A stretch of DNA of 64,000 nt from the NCBI RefSeq assembly GCF_042684865.1, contig NZ_JBHUML010000005.1, positions 124,001 through 188,000 of the forward strand. The letters run 5' to 3'. Made by a program: the position numbers and the translations under genes. Origin of the DNA: Salibacterium lacus. GTDB lineage: Bacteria > Bacillota > Bacilli > Bacillales > Marinococcaceae. Positions 50,744 through 59,420 of the stretch are shown here, one piece after another. Positions within the stretch are counted from its first letter, which is position 1; the number at the start of each line of letters is the position of its first letter. The notes below the pieces were generated by a model. That model had not been told where the DNA came from, searched no databases, and was given only the letters and a program-made list of their open reading frames with translations.

Positions 50744-52966
50744 ATGAAAAAGTCAGTAAGTGCGCTGCTTGGTACAGGACTGCTGTTCAGTGCGGTCCTT
50801 CCGTATCAGGCTGCGGCGGAGCAGCCTCCGTTCATGCAGTACGGGGATCAGGAGCTTGATGTATCACAGATTGCGCAGTATGACAGTATGGCTGGTGAAG
50901 GCGGAACCGAAATTATGGTGTACGATACGGAATCCGAAAAGTCATTTGTTACAAACGGAGCCGAAACCAGCATCGACATCGTCCATCTCAGCAGCCTCGG
51001 GGAACAGAATTATCAGCATCTGGAAACGTCTAAGCGCGTGGCGATGAGTGATTTCGGACTGGAAAATATATCGAATATCACAAGCATCGCCTCTCATCCG
51101 TCCGAAGATCTAATTGCCGCTGCGGTGGTGAGTGATCCAAAAACCGATCCCGGACACGTTGTGTTTTTAACAAAAAACGGGGAGTATGTTCATGACGTAC
51201 AGGTCGGCGCCCAGCCGGATATGGTCACGTTCACCCCGGATGGTACAAAAGCACTCACAGCCGATGAAGGCGAACCGGCTTCGGATTACAGTGTAGATCC
51301 AGAAGGTTCCATTTCCATGATTGATGTGGCGGATGGTGCTGTCGAAGCCGGTGGGCTGGAGGCGCAGACACTTACTTTCTCCGAAGACATGCTCGATGAG
51401 AAGGTAAGAACCGGTTCCCGCGGCACAGTGCTGCAGCAGCTGGAACCGGAATACGTCAGCGTTACCGACGACAGCAGTACCGCTTATGCCGCACTGCAGG
51501 AGAATAATGCCATAGCTGAAATCAACCTGGAAACCGCTGAAATCGAACACGTGCAGGGTCTTGGTGTCAAAGACCATTCCGTGGAAGGAAATGAACTGGA
51601 CGGCGCGAATAACGGCCGTACAGAAATTGAAAAACTGCCGCTGCTCGGCCTTTATATGCCGGACGCGATTGATACGTACACCGTAGACGGCCAGTCGTAT
51701 ATCGTCACTCCGAACGAAGGCGACGCCCGCGATTATGACGCTTATTCTGAGGAAACAGACATTGCTGATATCACGGATAATGTGGACTTGAACGCGGACC
51801 ATTACGAAGGGTACACCCAGGAAGAACTGGATGCTGTCGTTGACGACGGTATTCTTGAAAAAATGGGAGAAACCGTCATTACAAATGAAAACGGGCAGGT
51901 AGACGGCACGTATGAAGCGATTTACTCCTACGGCGGACGCAGCTTCTCCATTTTCAACGCCGATACAATGGAACTGGTGTATGACAGCGGTTCGACGATG
52001 GAAGATATCACCGCCGAAGCCATGCCTGAACATTTCAACACGGACAATGACGAGATACAGTATGACGGACGCAGTGACGCCAAAGGTCCGGAACCGGAAA
52101 CGTCGGTAATCGGCGAAATCAACGGCACCACCTACGCTTTCACTGCCCTGGAGCGCTTCAGCGGCGTAATGGTGTATGATGTGACCAATCCGGCGCAAGC
52201 TTCCTTTGTCACCATGATCTCCAGCCGTGACTTCACGCAGGATGTTGCCGGGGATGTGGCACCGGAAGGTCTTGCTTTCATCCATGCTGATGACAGCCCG
52301 ACCGGCAATGCCGTGCTCGGCGCGACCCATGAAATGACAGGCACCGTCGCTTTTTATGAATTCACCGCAGCCCCGGGTGAAGATAACAATGAAGACAGCA
52401 ATGAAGAGGGCAGTGAAGAAAATGACCAGGTATTCAAGGATGTAAGCAGGGATTACTGGGCGCAGCCGTACATCCAGAACCTTCATGACGCAGGAATCGT
52501 TCAGGGCCGTCCAGACGGCACATTTGGTTCTTCCGAGAACGTGACGAGAGCCCAGTTTGCCGTCATGCTGAGCCGGATGCTCGATCTCGATACAGCAGAC
52601 AACGGGCAGGCATTTGAAAACGTTCCGGCATGGGCCGCGGACGAAGTAAATGCCCTGCACGAAGCTGGTATCACCACCGGCAGGGAAGACGGCAGCTTTG
52701 ACCCGCAGGCTTCCATCACAAGAGAACAGATGGCCGCGATGGCAGTGCGCGCTTATGAACATGAGGAAGACAGTGCAGAAGCAGCCGATGTCTCCTATGA
52801 AGACAGCGAGAGCATCAGCCCCTACGCTCAAAACGCGGTCGAAAAAGCAGCCGCCCTCGAACTCATGACCGGCACTGAAGACAATCTTTTTCAGCCAAAA
52901 GAAGACAGCACCCGCGCGCATGCAGCCAAAGTCGTCTCCATGCTGCATGACTCGCTCGAGCAGTAA
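50744..52966 (+). CDS. Secreted choice-of-anchor I protein with three SLH domains
   Basis: 740 residues. The ATG at 50744 (MKKSVSALLGTGLLFSAVL, signal peptide to about residue 30) is preferred, with GGTGGG 7 bases upstream. Residues about 40-560 form a beta-propeller-like choice-of-anchor I domain (LTADEGEPASDYSVDPEGSISMIDV; YIVTPNEGDARDY; YSYGGRSFSIFNADT). An acidic linker is followed by three S-layer homology domains (FKDVSRDYWAQPYI, FENVPAWAADEVNAL, SISPYAQNAVEKA), which bind pyruvylated cell-wall polymer. It is therefore a surface protein; related proteins are putative phosphatases/esterases, but activity is not shown. Confidence 0.9.
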   Translation: MKKSVSALLGTGLLFSAVLPYQAAAEQPPFMQYGDQELDVSQIAQYDSMAGEGGTEIMVYDTESEKSFVTNGAETSIDIVHLSSLGEQNYQHLETSKRVAMSDFGLENISNITSIASHPSEDLIAAAVVSDPKTDPGHVVFLTKNGEYVHDVQVGAQPDMVTFTPDGTKALTADEGEPASDYSVDPEGSISMIDVADGAVEAGGLEAQTLTFSEDMLDEKVRTGSRGTVLQQLEPEYVSVTDDSSTAYAALQENNAIAEINLETAEIEHVQGLGVKDHSVEGNELDGANNGRTEIEKLPLLGLYMPDAIDTYTVDGQSYIVTPNEGDARDYDAYSEETDIADITDNVDLNADHYEGYTQEELDAVVDDGILEKMGETVITNENGQVDGTYEAIYSYGGRSFSIFNADTMELVYDSGSTMEDITAEAMPEHFNTDNDEIQYDGRSDAKGPEPETSVIGEINGTTYAFTALERFSGVMVYDVTNPAQASFVTMISSRDFTQDVAGDVAPEGLAFIHADDSPTGNAVLGATHEMTGTVAFYEFTAAPGEDNNEDSNEEGSEENDQVFKDVSRDYWAQPYIQNLHDAGIVQGRPDGTFGSSENVTRAQFAVMLSRMLDLDTADNGQAFENVPAWAADEVNALHEAGITTGREDGSFDPQASITREQMAAMAVRAYEHEEDSAEAADVSYEDSESISPYAQNAVEKAAALELMTGTEDNLFQPKEDSTRAHAAKVVSMLHDSLEQ

Positions 52967-52992
52967 GCAGCTGCTCGTTCCCCTCACCATAC

Positions 52993-53034
52993 AAAATCTC
53001 CCGGCTGTCTCCATGATAAGCCGGGAGATTTTTT
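52993..53034 (+). terminator. Terminator of the SLH protein gene
   Basis: AAATCTCCCGGCT and AGCCGGGAGATTT arms followed by T. Confidence 0.9.
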
Positions 53035-53172
53035 GCTGCTGCAAACAGGCAGCACTACCCTTTTGATAGAAAGCATCTGTCCGTTGACCAGAACAAAATG
53101 AAACATTCCTGTTAACAATCCAACTACCGGAGAGATATAATGTAATAAATTCCTAATCAAGGAGGGCGTGTA

Positions 53173-53454
53173 TTGAGTGCAACAGCAAAAAAGAGTTTTC
53201 TGATTCTATATTGGGTCATACTTACCTGCGGTGCCGCTTCCTATGCCCTTTTTTATCATCCTGACATGATCATCTTCAGCATCACCATCCTCCTATGCTG
53301 CAGCCTGAGCACGATGCTTATTGCCAATGCACTGAAAAACCGGAGGCTGCTTATACAAAGTATTATGTTACTCATCAGCCCTCTTCTTGTTTTAGGCGTG
53401 TGTGTGTTGATCACAGAGTTGTTTAATGTAGAACCACCGGATATGTATAAGTGA
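53173..53454 (+). CDS. Small membrane protein
   Basis: 93 residues with a TTG start at 53173 and AAGGAGGG 6 bases upstream. Three spans (FLILYWVILTCGAASYALFY, MIIFSITILLCCSLSTMLIA, LLIQSIMLLISPLLVLGVCVLI). Function unknown. Confidence 0.7.
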   Translation: MSATAKKSFLILYWVILTCGAASYALFYHPDMIIFSITILLCCSLSTMLIANALKNRRLLIQSIMLLISPLLVLGVCVLITELFNVEPPDMYK

Positions 53455-53589
53455 CTACTGCTTTTATTTCCTCATGCTGGATGAAAATATAAAACTCCAG
53501 GGACGAGAAGAACTGCCCGGATCTGATGAACATAACATAAACGATGAGTAATGCGGACACCGCTGTACAGCTCCTCCAACTATAAGTAT

Positions 53590-53626
53590 AAGGCCCCCTT
53601 TTCCTTCGCTGAAAAGAGGGCCTTTA
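53590..53626 (-). terminator. Terminator of the EF-G-binding protein gene
   Basis: Minus strand: AAAGGCCCTCTTTTC and GAAAAGGGGGCCTT arms around a 6-nt loop. The T-run is short. Confidence 0.75.
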
Positions 53627-53628
53627 TT

Positions 53629-54285
53629 TTATCCATGCTGCAGCACTTTACGCACGAAGCCGTCCAGCCGCGACACATCGCTGATATTGCGGTTGCACTG
53701 CTCACTGTCGATGCAGATATGGTGACCGAGCGCCCGGTAAAATTCCGGATTGTCCGCATCCGTCTCATGCGTTTCAAAGGTGACGAGCATCACCGGTGCC
53801 AGTTCCCGGCAGAAATAGCAGTAATCCTGCCGTTTCGTCGGAGTGTAGCGCCCTTCCATCCCAACGATCTCCCCATCAAGATCGTAGACGATGAACTTTT
53901 TGCGGTGGCCCCCGTCATTCCAGCCAATGTACGTCCGGTGCGCAAAATCGACGTCCCCAAGATCCGGCATCTCCATTTTCTTATGATGCGGAAACAGACG
54001 GCCGATTTGTTCTTTATCAAGAAACGGAAAAGGCTCCACATAAGGCTGGAGCGACCCGATAAACGCCTCCACCCCAATGCTTGTCTCCACATCCGAAAGC
54101 GGATCAATCACATCCTCCTGCTCCTCTGTCAATACCGGCAGCGCCTGCTTCACATGCTCGGCGGCCTGCCCTTTCACAGCCTGCATCACCCCGGAATCTT
54201 CCACATCCCGGAAGCTCTGCTGAATATAGCGTCCCTGGTTCTTGATGAGATTCAAATGATGATTTCGAATGAAAGGTTCGGTCAT
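53629..54285 (-). CDS. FusB/FBP-family elongation factor G-binding protein
   Basis: 218 residues. The C-terminal treble-clef zinc finger of the FusB family is complete: DYCYFCRELAPVMLVTFETHE ... HHICIDSEQCNRNISD, giving four zinc ligands (two Cys of CYFC, His/Cys of HHIC, Cys of QCN). The helical N-terminal domain has the usual length. FusB-type proteins bind EF-G on the ribosome and can release it from fusidic acid; chromosomal members such as this one have a less clear role in translation. Single gene. Confidence 0.88.
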   Translation of the reverse strand: MTEPFIRNHHLNLIKNQGRYIQQSFRDVEDSGVMQAVKGQAAEHVKQALPVLTEEQEDVIDPLSDVETSIGVEAFIGSLQPYVEPFPFLDKEQIGRLFPHHKKMEMPDLGDVDFAHRTYIGWNDGGHRKKFIVYDLDGEIVGMEGRYTPTKRQDYCYFCRELAPVMLVTFETHETDADNPEFYRALGHHICIDSEQCNRNISDVSRLDGFVRKVLQHG

Positions 54286-54401
54286 TCCTTCGACTCCCTT
54301 CTGTTATCTTTGTGCTGCGTCCGGCTGTTCACTTTTTTATATGGTACCTTGTCCACACCTCCATCAGCAAGCCTAAGGACTTTACTCCGCCGCTGCGGCG
54401 C

Positions 54402-54522
54402 TTCTAAACGTCACAATCACCATCCTCCAGCCCGATTATAACTCTTACCATCCATCTAACACCCACAATCCCCATCATCTCACCTGATTGTGCACCTTAC
54501 ACGCTTTCTAACCATCACAATC
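54402..54522. repeat. Family G, weak TCTAAC..CACAATC repeats
   Basis: TTCTAAACGTCACAATC, ATCTAACACCCACAATC and TTCTAACCATCACAATCC start near 54402, 54454 and 54506, about 52 bases apart. An inverted GATTGTG is present once. Only three diverged units, so it is the least certain of the repeat families. It lies in the 341-base gap between the EF-G-binding protein and the reductase terminator. Confidence 0.5.
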
Positions 54523-54587
54523 CGGCTCCCAACCAGGAAAAGTAACCCTCAGCACCCGAATCGACCCACACCCAAACCATGCAACGA

Positions 54588-54620
54588 GAAAAAAAGCCGC
54601 CCCGGGGTTCCGGGACAGCT
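54588..54620 (-). terminator. Terminator of the ferredoxin-NADP reductase gene
   Basis: Minus strand: a GC-rich stem GCTGTCCCGG / CCGGGGCGGC followed by TTTTTTT. Confidence 0.8.
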
Positions 54621-54626
54621 CATGGG

Positions 54627-55676
54627 TTACTGCATCATCTGTTTAACAATTCTTTTATTCTTGTCTTTGAAGCGTTCATTGTGGGACGAAATGAGTCCAG
54701 CAGCCGGCGCTTCCGGTTGTACGAACTGCTTCGCTTTGTTGACCGCATTCGCCGCATCCTGGAAGGCGCCCGCGATCAAGTTCAGCTTGCCGTCATGCTT
54801 CAGGATATCGCCGGCGGCATAAAGCCCGTCGACCGAGGCCTCGCCGTTTACCGTTCCGGCGACAAACATCTCGTCGGCCATCTCAATCGGGAGACGGCTG
54901 TTTTCAAGCAGTTCGGCATCGCGTTCAAAGCCGTGGTTCACGATCACATCGTCCACTTCGACTTCAACGACGTCGCCCGTTTCGTGATTGGTCAGCTCCA
55001 CAACGTCGATCATTTCCTGATTGTCGTCGGCCTGCAGCCGGCTGATCGACGAATGGAAAAAGCATTCAGCCGAGCTTTCCAGCAGCTGCGACACCTGGGC
55101 TTCGTGCCCTTTCAGATCGCCTTTGCGATACGTCAGGTATACTTTTTCTGCCACCTGCTCCAGCTCGTTCGCCCAGTCCACCGCGGAGTTGCCGCCGCCT
55201 GAAATGATGACGGTTTTTCCTTTGAAGCGCTCGAGCGATTTAATTGTGTAATGGAGGTTGGAAATCTCGAACGTTTCCGCCCCTTCCACATCGAGCTTCT
55301 GCGGATTAAGTATTCCGCTGCCGACAGCGGTAATGACCGTTTTGGAATAATGTTTGCGCCCGGACGTCGTATGAAGCACGAAATGCCCGTGACGGTTTTT
55401 TGTCATCGACTCGACCTTCTCATTCATCACCGTCTCCGGGGAGAACGTCATCGCCTGCTCGACAAGCTGGTCCACAAGCTGGGCCCCCGGTGTCGGCAAC
55501 AGACCGCCGACGTCCCATATCATTTTTTCAGGGTATACATGAACTTTCCCGCCAAGGTACGGCTGGTATTCGATGATTTTTGTCTTCATTTCGCGGAGCC
55601 CGCTGTAAAATGCGGAATACAGCCCGGCCGGTCCGCCTCCGATGATCGTCACGTCAAACAGTTCTTCCTCGTTCAT
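54627..55676 (-). CDS. Ferredoxin/flavodoxin-NADP+ reductase, YumC type
   Basis: 349 residues from the ATG at 55676 with AGGAGGG upstream. Thioredoxin-reductase-like fold without the CxxC pair: FAD site VTIIGGGPAGLYSAFYSG, NADP site VIISGGGNSAVDWANEL, and second FAD motif VDGLYAAGDILKHDGKLNLIAGAFQDAANAVN. This is the Bacillus type 2 FNR (YumC/Ycgt). It supplies reduced ferredoxin or flavodoxin. The Fur box at its promoter ties it to iron limitation, with a likely role in reductive iron release. Confidence 0.92.
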   Translation of the reverse strand: MNEEELFDVTIIGGGPAGLYSAFYSGLREMKTKIIEYQPYLGGKVHVYPEKMIWDVGGLLPTPGAQLVDQLVEQAMTFSPETVMNEKVESMTKNRHGHFVLHTTSGRKHYSKTVITAVGSGILNPQKLDVEGAETFEISNLHYTIKSLERFKGKTVIISGGGNSAVDWANELEQVAEKVYLTYRKGDLKGHEAQVSQLLESSAECFFHSSISRLQADDNQEMIDVVELTNHETGDVVEVEVDDVIVNHGFERDAELLENSRLPIEMADEMFVAGTVNGEASVDGLYAAGDILKHDGKLNLIAGAFQDAANAVNKAKQFVQPEAPAAGLISSHNERFKDKNKRIVKQMMQ

Positions 55677-55713
55677 GCGGTGACCCTCCTGATCCGTCTC
55701 TAACTTACTTTTC

Positions 55714-55742
55714 ATTCTACCGCAATTGAAAATCATTATCAA
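55714..55742 (-). promoter_or_regulatory. Promoter and Fur box of the reductase gene
   Basis: Minus strand TTGATA, 17 bases, TAGAAT. The Fur box TGATAATGATTTTCA (55727-55741) covers the -35 and most of the spacer and matches the 7-1-7 consensus TGATAATNATTATCA with two changes. Confidence 0.85.
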
Positions 55743-55764
55743 CACTGAATTTTAAAAAAACAGC

Positions 55765-55937
55765 GCCCGGTTACGGACACCTTCCACCGCAAAATGTCTC
55801 TAATATATCGTTACTGGACACTTCTACGAACAAAATGTCTATAAAATAAATATTACGTACACTTTGCGCCGTCGCACCCTGTAAAATGTCCATTATTTCT
55901 ACATTACAGACACTTTCACCCGCAAAATGTCCGTAAA
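55765..55937. repeat. Family F array, second locus (4 units)
   Basis: Four units: TTACGGACACC ... GCAAAATGTC, TTACTGGACACTT ... CAAAATGTC, TTACGTACACTTT ... TAAAATGTCC, TTACAGACACTTT ... GCAAAATGTCCGTAA. The pitch is about 40-50 bases and each unit can form a hairpin. It matches the array at 21727 in design and unit number. Confidence 0.75.
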
Positions 55938-55954
55938 CGCCAACGAAACCCCAC

Positions 55955-55987
55955 AAAAAAGCGTGCTCCCCACTCAGGAGAACACGC
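55955..55987 (-). terminator. Terminator of the DksA-like gene
   Basis: Minus strand: GCGTG ... CTCC/GGAG ... CACGC followed by TTTTTT. Confidence 0.85.
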
Positions 55988-55994
55988 CGATTTC

Positions 55995-56549
55995 CTACGC
56001 TTTATCCGGTCCGTCGTTTGATTCGCTGTACGCGTTTTCTTCTTCCGGTACATCCGACGGGGTCTGGGACGTGCCGTGGCCGCTGACCGCCTCCCACGTA
56101 TCTTCCTTGTCATAACGGTCATCCTCATCCCCGCGTTCCGGGCTGACGGTCGAATCGAGCACTTCCTCTTCGGCCATTGCTGCATTATCTTCCAGTTCCG
56201 TGTCTGCGTGTTTCACGCACCGCAGCGTCTCCGGCACGAGTTCCAGCCGTTCATACGGAATTTCTTCTCCGGAAACTTCGCAGATGCCGTACGTTCCATT
56301 CTCCATCGCCGCAAGCGCACGGTCAATCTGCTCATTCTGCGCCTCGGCCTGCTTATTCAGCGCCGCATCGGTCTCACGTTCGGCCATCTCGGTCGCCTCA
56401 TCGGCCGGATGATTGTCGATGTTCGACAGGTTTCCTTCCCCGTCTCCGCCGACCGCTTCACTATTCTCACCGCGCAGCACTTTATTGTTTTCTTCTTTTT
56501 GCTCGAGCAATTTGTTTTTCAATGTATGGAGTTGAGCTTCTGTAAGCAT
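55995..56549 (-). CDS. yteA: TraR/DksA-family protein, YteA type
   Basis: 184 residues, GAGGAGG ribosome site. N-terminal coiled coil (LTEAQLHTLKNKLLEQKEEN ... ALNKQAEAQNEQIDRALAAME) and the zinc-finger region GTYGICEVSGEEIPYERLELVPETLRCVKHA, in which part of the four-Cys set is replaced, as in YteA/YocK-like proteins of Bacillus. The tail is very acidic. These proteins are linked to sporulation or stress; RNA-polymerase binding is inferred from DksA. Confidence 0.85.
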   Translation of the reverse strand: MLTEAQLHTLKNKLLEQKEENNKVLRGENSEAVGGDGEGNLSNIDNHPADEATEMAERETDAALNKQAEAQNEQIDRALAAMENGTYGICEVSGEEIPYERLELVPETLRCVKHADTELEDNAAMAEEEVLDSTVSPERGDEDDRYDKEDTWEAVSGHGTSQTPSDVPEEENAYSESNDGPDKA

Positions 56550-56703
56550 AAAACATCCTCCTCGTTTTCATCCTTCCCTTTTTCCATTCACAAATTCAGG
56601 CAAAACTAAACATAGGAGAAAAGGTCAAAGGAGAAACGGCTCCGCCTTTGGCCCGGCTCCCGGTAATTCTGCATCGATTCTCATTCAAACCGCGTCACGT
56701 GAA

Positions 56704-56736
56704 CAAAAAAAGCCCGGAATGATGTGATTCCGGGAG
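56704..56736 (-). terminator. Terminator of the FhuF-like gene
   Basis: Minus strand: CCCGGAAT, 6-nt loop, ATTCCGGG, then TTTTTTT. Confidence 0.92.
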
Positions 56737-56740
56737 TCTG

Positions 56741-57433
56741 TCAGAGCTTATGATATTTTGGGCACACTTTGCAGCAGGAGCGGCCGCCATCTGTTTCATA
56801 GACAAAGCAGCACGTCTGCCGGACACGGACGTCCGCGCCGCGCCGGTTTTCGAAGTTCGAGGTGTAGAACGGGCGCAGCGGGTTAAACGATGTATCAAAC
56901 ACCTCGCCGGGAGCCTCCTGCACAATGGAAGACAGATCCCGCTGCAGCTTCTCCGGAGCAGGGGCATCCTCCGCCGCATTCAGTTTCTTCTCATACAGCG
57001 AAAACACACGGATCGCGGTGTTTTCCCAGAGAATCGGCATCGGGACACGGCTCACCGCGTGCAGTGTACGCCAGATCGGCGTAAGGTGGCGGGCAAATAC
57101 TTCCCGCAGCATATCTTCTTCTCTGGAAGCTTCCAGGGTGCCCCCTGGTTCAAAGACCGGGCTCCATTTTTCGGCGCTCCAGTCCGTCACAAGCTGCGAT
57201 TCACCGAGTGTCACAAGCGGCTTTCGTCCCTCGAGCGTCATCGGGGAAAAAGCGGCCTGGACGACGAACCAGGCGTACCGCTTTGAGAACTGGGAAGCGG
57301 CTGTCAACAGCGACGGCGCCTGCATCTTCTGCTGTACTTTCTCCAGATAACGGCGGCAGGCTGCTTCGTCGGTCAATGTATGGGCGTGAAGAGTTTCATT
57401 CCGCTCGGACAGCAGAAACGGTTCCATTGGCAT
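56741..57433 (-). CDS. FhuF-like siderophore-iron reductase
   Basis: 230 residues from the ATG at 57433, with AAAGGGG upstream. The C-terminus carries the [2Fe-2S] cysteine pattern of FhuF: QTCCFVYETDGGRSCCKVCPKYH (CC-x10-C-x2-C). Such proteins reduce ferric siderophores in the cytosol after import. It overlaps the 3' end of the ABC ATPase gene by 38 bases, so the two are co-expressed from the Fur-controlled promoter at 58312. Confidence 0.87.
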   Translation of the reverse strand: MPMEPFLLSERNETLHAHTLTDEAACRRYLEKVQQKMQAPSLLTAASQFSKRYAWFVVQAAFSPMTLEGRKPLVTLGESQLVTDWSAEKWSPVFEPGGTLEASREEDMLREVFARHLTPIWRTLHAVSRVPMPILWENTAIRVFSLYEKKLNAAEDAPAPEKLQRDLSSIVQEAPGEVFDTSFNPLRPFYTSNFENRRGADVRVRQTCCFVYETDGGRSCCKVCPKYHKL

Positions 57434-58217
57434 TGCGCCCCTTTCCGTGTGGGATCACCATCGGCGTGCCGAACAAAGGATCAGCTGCGACGTGGCAGTT
57501 CATCTGAAAGACGTGCTGCACGAGGGATTCCGTCATAATATCTTCCGGACGGCCCTCGGCATACACATCGCGGTCCTGCATCGCCACAAGATGGTGGGCA
57601 TAGCGGCACGCCATATTCATATCGTGAAGGACCATCACAATCGTACGCCCTTCGGTTTCATTTAATTCGAACAACAAATCAAGCACATCCACCTGATGCG
57701 CCATATCGAGATATGTCGTCGGCTCATCAAGCAGCAGCGTATCGGACCCCTGTGCAAGCGTCATCGCGATCCAGGCGCGCTGCCGCTGCCCGCCGGACAA
57801 CGCGTCCACCGGCTGGCCGCCGAGATCCTGCATGGATGTTGCCGTGAGCGCTTCCTGCACCATCTCTTCGTCCTGCGGCGACCACTGTTTCAGCCAGCCC
57901 TGATGGGGATACCTTCCCTGCCGCACAAGCTGTTCGACGGTTAGTCCTTCCGGTGCGGACGGCCCCTGCGGCAGAATGGACATTTTTTTCGCGACTTCCT
58001 TTGTTTTCAACTGGGAAATGCCGGCTCCGTCAAGCAGCACCGTTCCCTGCTGCGGCCGCAGGATACGCGCCATCGAGCGCAGCAGCGTCGATTTCCCGCA
58101 GCCGTTGCCTCCGATGAACACGGTAATTTTGCCCTCCGGCACGGTCACCGACAAGTTATCCAGAATCGGTGTATCTTCATACGAAAACGTCAATTCCTTT
58201 GCTTCCAGCGTCCCCAT
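57396..58217 (-). CDS. Iron-siderophore ABC transporter ATPase (FecE/FhuC type)
   Basis: 273 residues. Walker A GGNGCGKSTLL, signature DALSGGQRQRAWIAMTLAQ, Walker B TLLLDEPTTYLDMAHQ and switch His LHDMNMACRYAHH. It energises the two permeases encoded upstream. It has its own Fur-box promoter, so ATPase plus reductase can be made apart from the permeases. Confidence 0.93.
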   Translation of the reverse strand: MGTLEAKELTFSYEDTPILDNLSVTVPEGKITVFIGGNGCGKSTLLRSMARILRPQQGTVLLDGAGISQLKTKEVAKKMSILPQGPSAPEGLTVEQLVRQGRYPHQGWLKQWSPQDEEMVQEALTATSMQDLGGQPVDALSGGQRQRAWIAMTLAQGSDTLLLDEPTTYLDMAHQVDVLDLLFELNETEGRTIVMVLHDMNMACRYAHHLVAMQDRDVYAEGRPEDIMTESLVQHVFQMNCHVAADPLFGTPMVIPHGKGRNANGTVSAVRAE

Positions 58218-58279
58218 CCGGTACGCCTCCTTCCAGATCCATTTCCGTCACTCTACACACATGTATGTTCTGTTCCTAT

Positions 58280-58340
58280 TGATAATGATAATGATTTTCA
58301 CTCTTAAATACATTGTATCGATGAGCGGAGTGCCCGTCAA
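58280..58340 (-). promoter_or_regulatory. Promoter and Fur box of the ATPase-FhuF unit
   Basis: Minus strand TTGACG, 17 bases, TACAAT (58312-58340). A long Fur box, TGAAAATCATTATCATTATCA, lies just downstream (58280-58300, 21 bases in all, overlapping heptamer pairs). Confidence 0.88.
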
Positions 58341-58388
58341 TGACATTCCTTGAAAAGTGCATCTATTCTAAAATAGAAGACAATCCGC

Positions 58389-59420
58389 TCAAAAATGGTT
58401 TCGGTTCCGGTACAGGAGAAACAGGAAAAACGGAGCGCCCACCGCGGCGGTAAACACGCCGGCCGGCACATCAACCGGATAAAAGATCGTTCGGGCTGCA
58501 AGATCCGCCCCAAAAAGGAGCAGACCACCGACAAACGCCGAGGCGGCAATAACCGGTCCGAATGTGCGCCCGATCAGCGTCCTGGCTATGTGCGGCGCGA
58601 TTAACCCGACAAATCCGATCGCACCCGCGGCAGCAACCGCCGCACCGGCAAGAACAACGCTGATAAAGAGCAGAATAAAGCGGTGGACCTGGATTCTTAC
58701 ACCGAGACCCGAAGCCGTGTCATCTCCGAACTGCTGCGCATTCAGGCTTCCGGCAAACAGAAGCGCCGCCGGAGTCAGCACCAGCACAACCGGAAGCATC
58801 GCAAAAATATCCTCCCACGACGCGCCGTAAATACTGCCGGTCAGCCACAGGTACGCCGAGGAGGCGGTAACCTTCGAACTGACAACGATCATAAAGGTCG
58901 TGAGCGCACTCATGACCGCCGCGATTCCGATGCCGATCAAGACGAGCCGGATTGGTGTCACGCCTTTTTTCCACGCAAGCGAATACGTGAGCGACGCGAC
59001 AACGAGCGCCCCTGTGACCGCTGCACCCGGAAGCCAGCCGATGCTGACACTGCCGGAGGCGTACGTTAAAAACGCAACCGCCGCCACCGACGCTCCCCCA
59101 GTCACGCCGATAATATCGGGGGCAGCCAGCGGATTACGGACAACCCCCTGCAGCAGCGCCCCGGATACTCCGAGGGCCGCTCCGACAAGAATCGAGACAA
59201 GAGTACGTGGCAGCCTCGAATTCATGACAATAAATTCATTTGCCCCTTCTCCATCTCCGCCCATCGCGCGGATCACCTCAAGCGGGGACAGCATCGTATT
59301 GCCAAGCGACGGCCCAAGCATACAGGCGGCCACGGCCGCAAGAAACAGCAGCAGAAGTACCCGGTTCGTCCGCGTCTTCAGCGAAAAGGTACCAAGGGGA
59401 GCGTTTCCAAGCCGTTTCAT
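58389..59420 (-). CDS. Iron-siderophore ABC transporter permease (FecD type)
   Basis: 343 residues with the FecCD fold: SRLPRTLVSILVGAALGVSGALLQGVVRNPLAAPDIIGVTGGA, then GFVGLIAPHIARTLIG near the C-terminus. About ten spans. It forms the membrane channel with the next gene upstream, with which it shares a 4-base ATGA overlap. Confidence 0.93.
   Translation of the reverse strand: MKRLGNAPLGTFSLKTRTNRVLLLLFLAAVAACMLGPSLGNTMLSPLEVIRAMGGDGEGANEFIVMNSRLPRTLVSILVGAALGVSGALLQGVVRNPLAAPDIIGVTGGASVAAVAFLTYASGSVSIGWLPGAAVTGALVVASLTYSLAWKKGVTPIRLVLIGIGIAAVMSALTTFMIVVSSKVTASSAYLWLTGSIYGASWEDIFAMLPVVLVLTPAALLFAGSLNAQQFGDDTASGLGVRIQVHRFILLFISVVLAGAAVAAAGAIGFVGLIAPHIARTLIGRTFGPVIAASAFVGGLLLFGADLAARTIFYPVDVPAGVFTAAVGAPFFLFLLYRNRNHF

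Noticed and set aside
51167..53044. 625-codon minus-strand frame opposite the SLH protein gene
   Set aside because: Shadow of a GC-biased gene; no ribosome site, and its composition and residue order look random. The plus-strand protein has clear SLH and propeller motifs.
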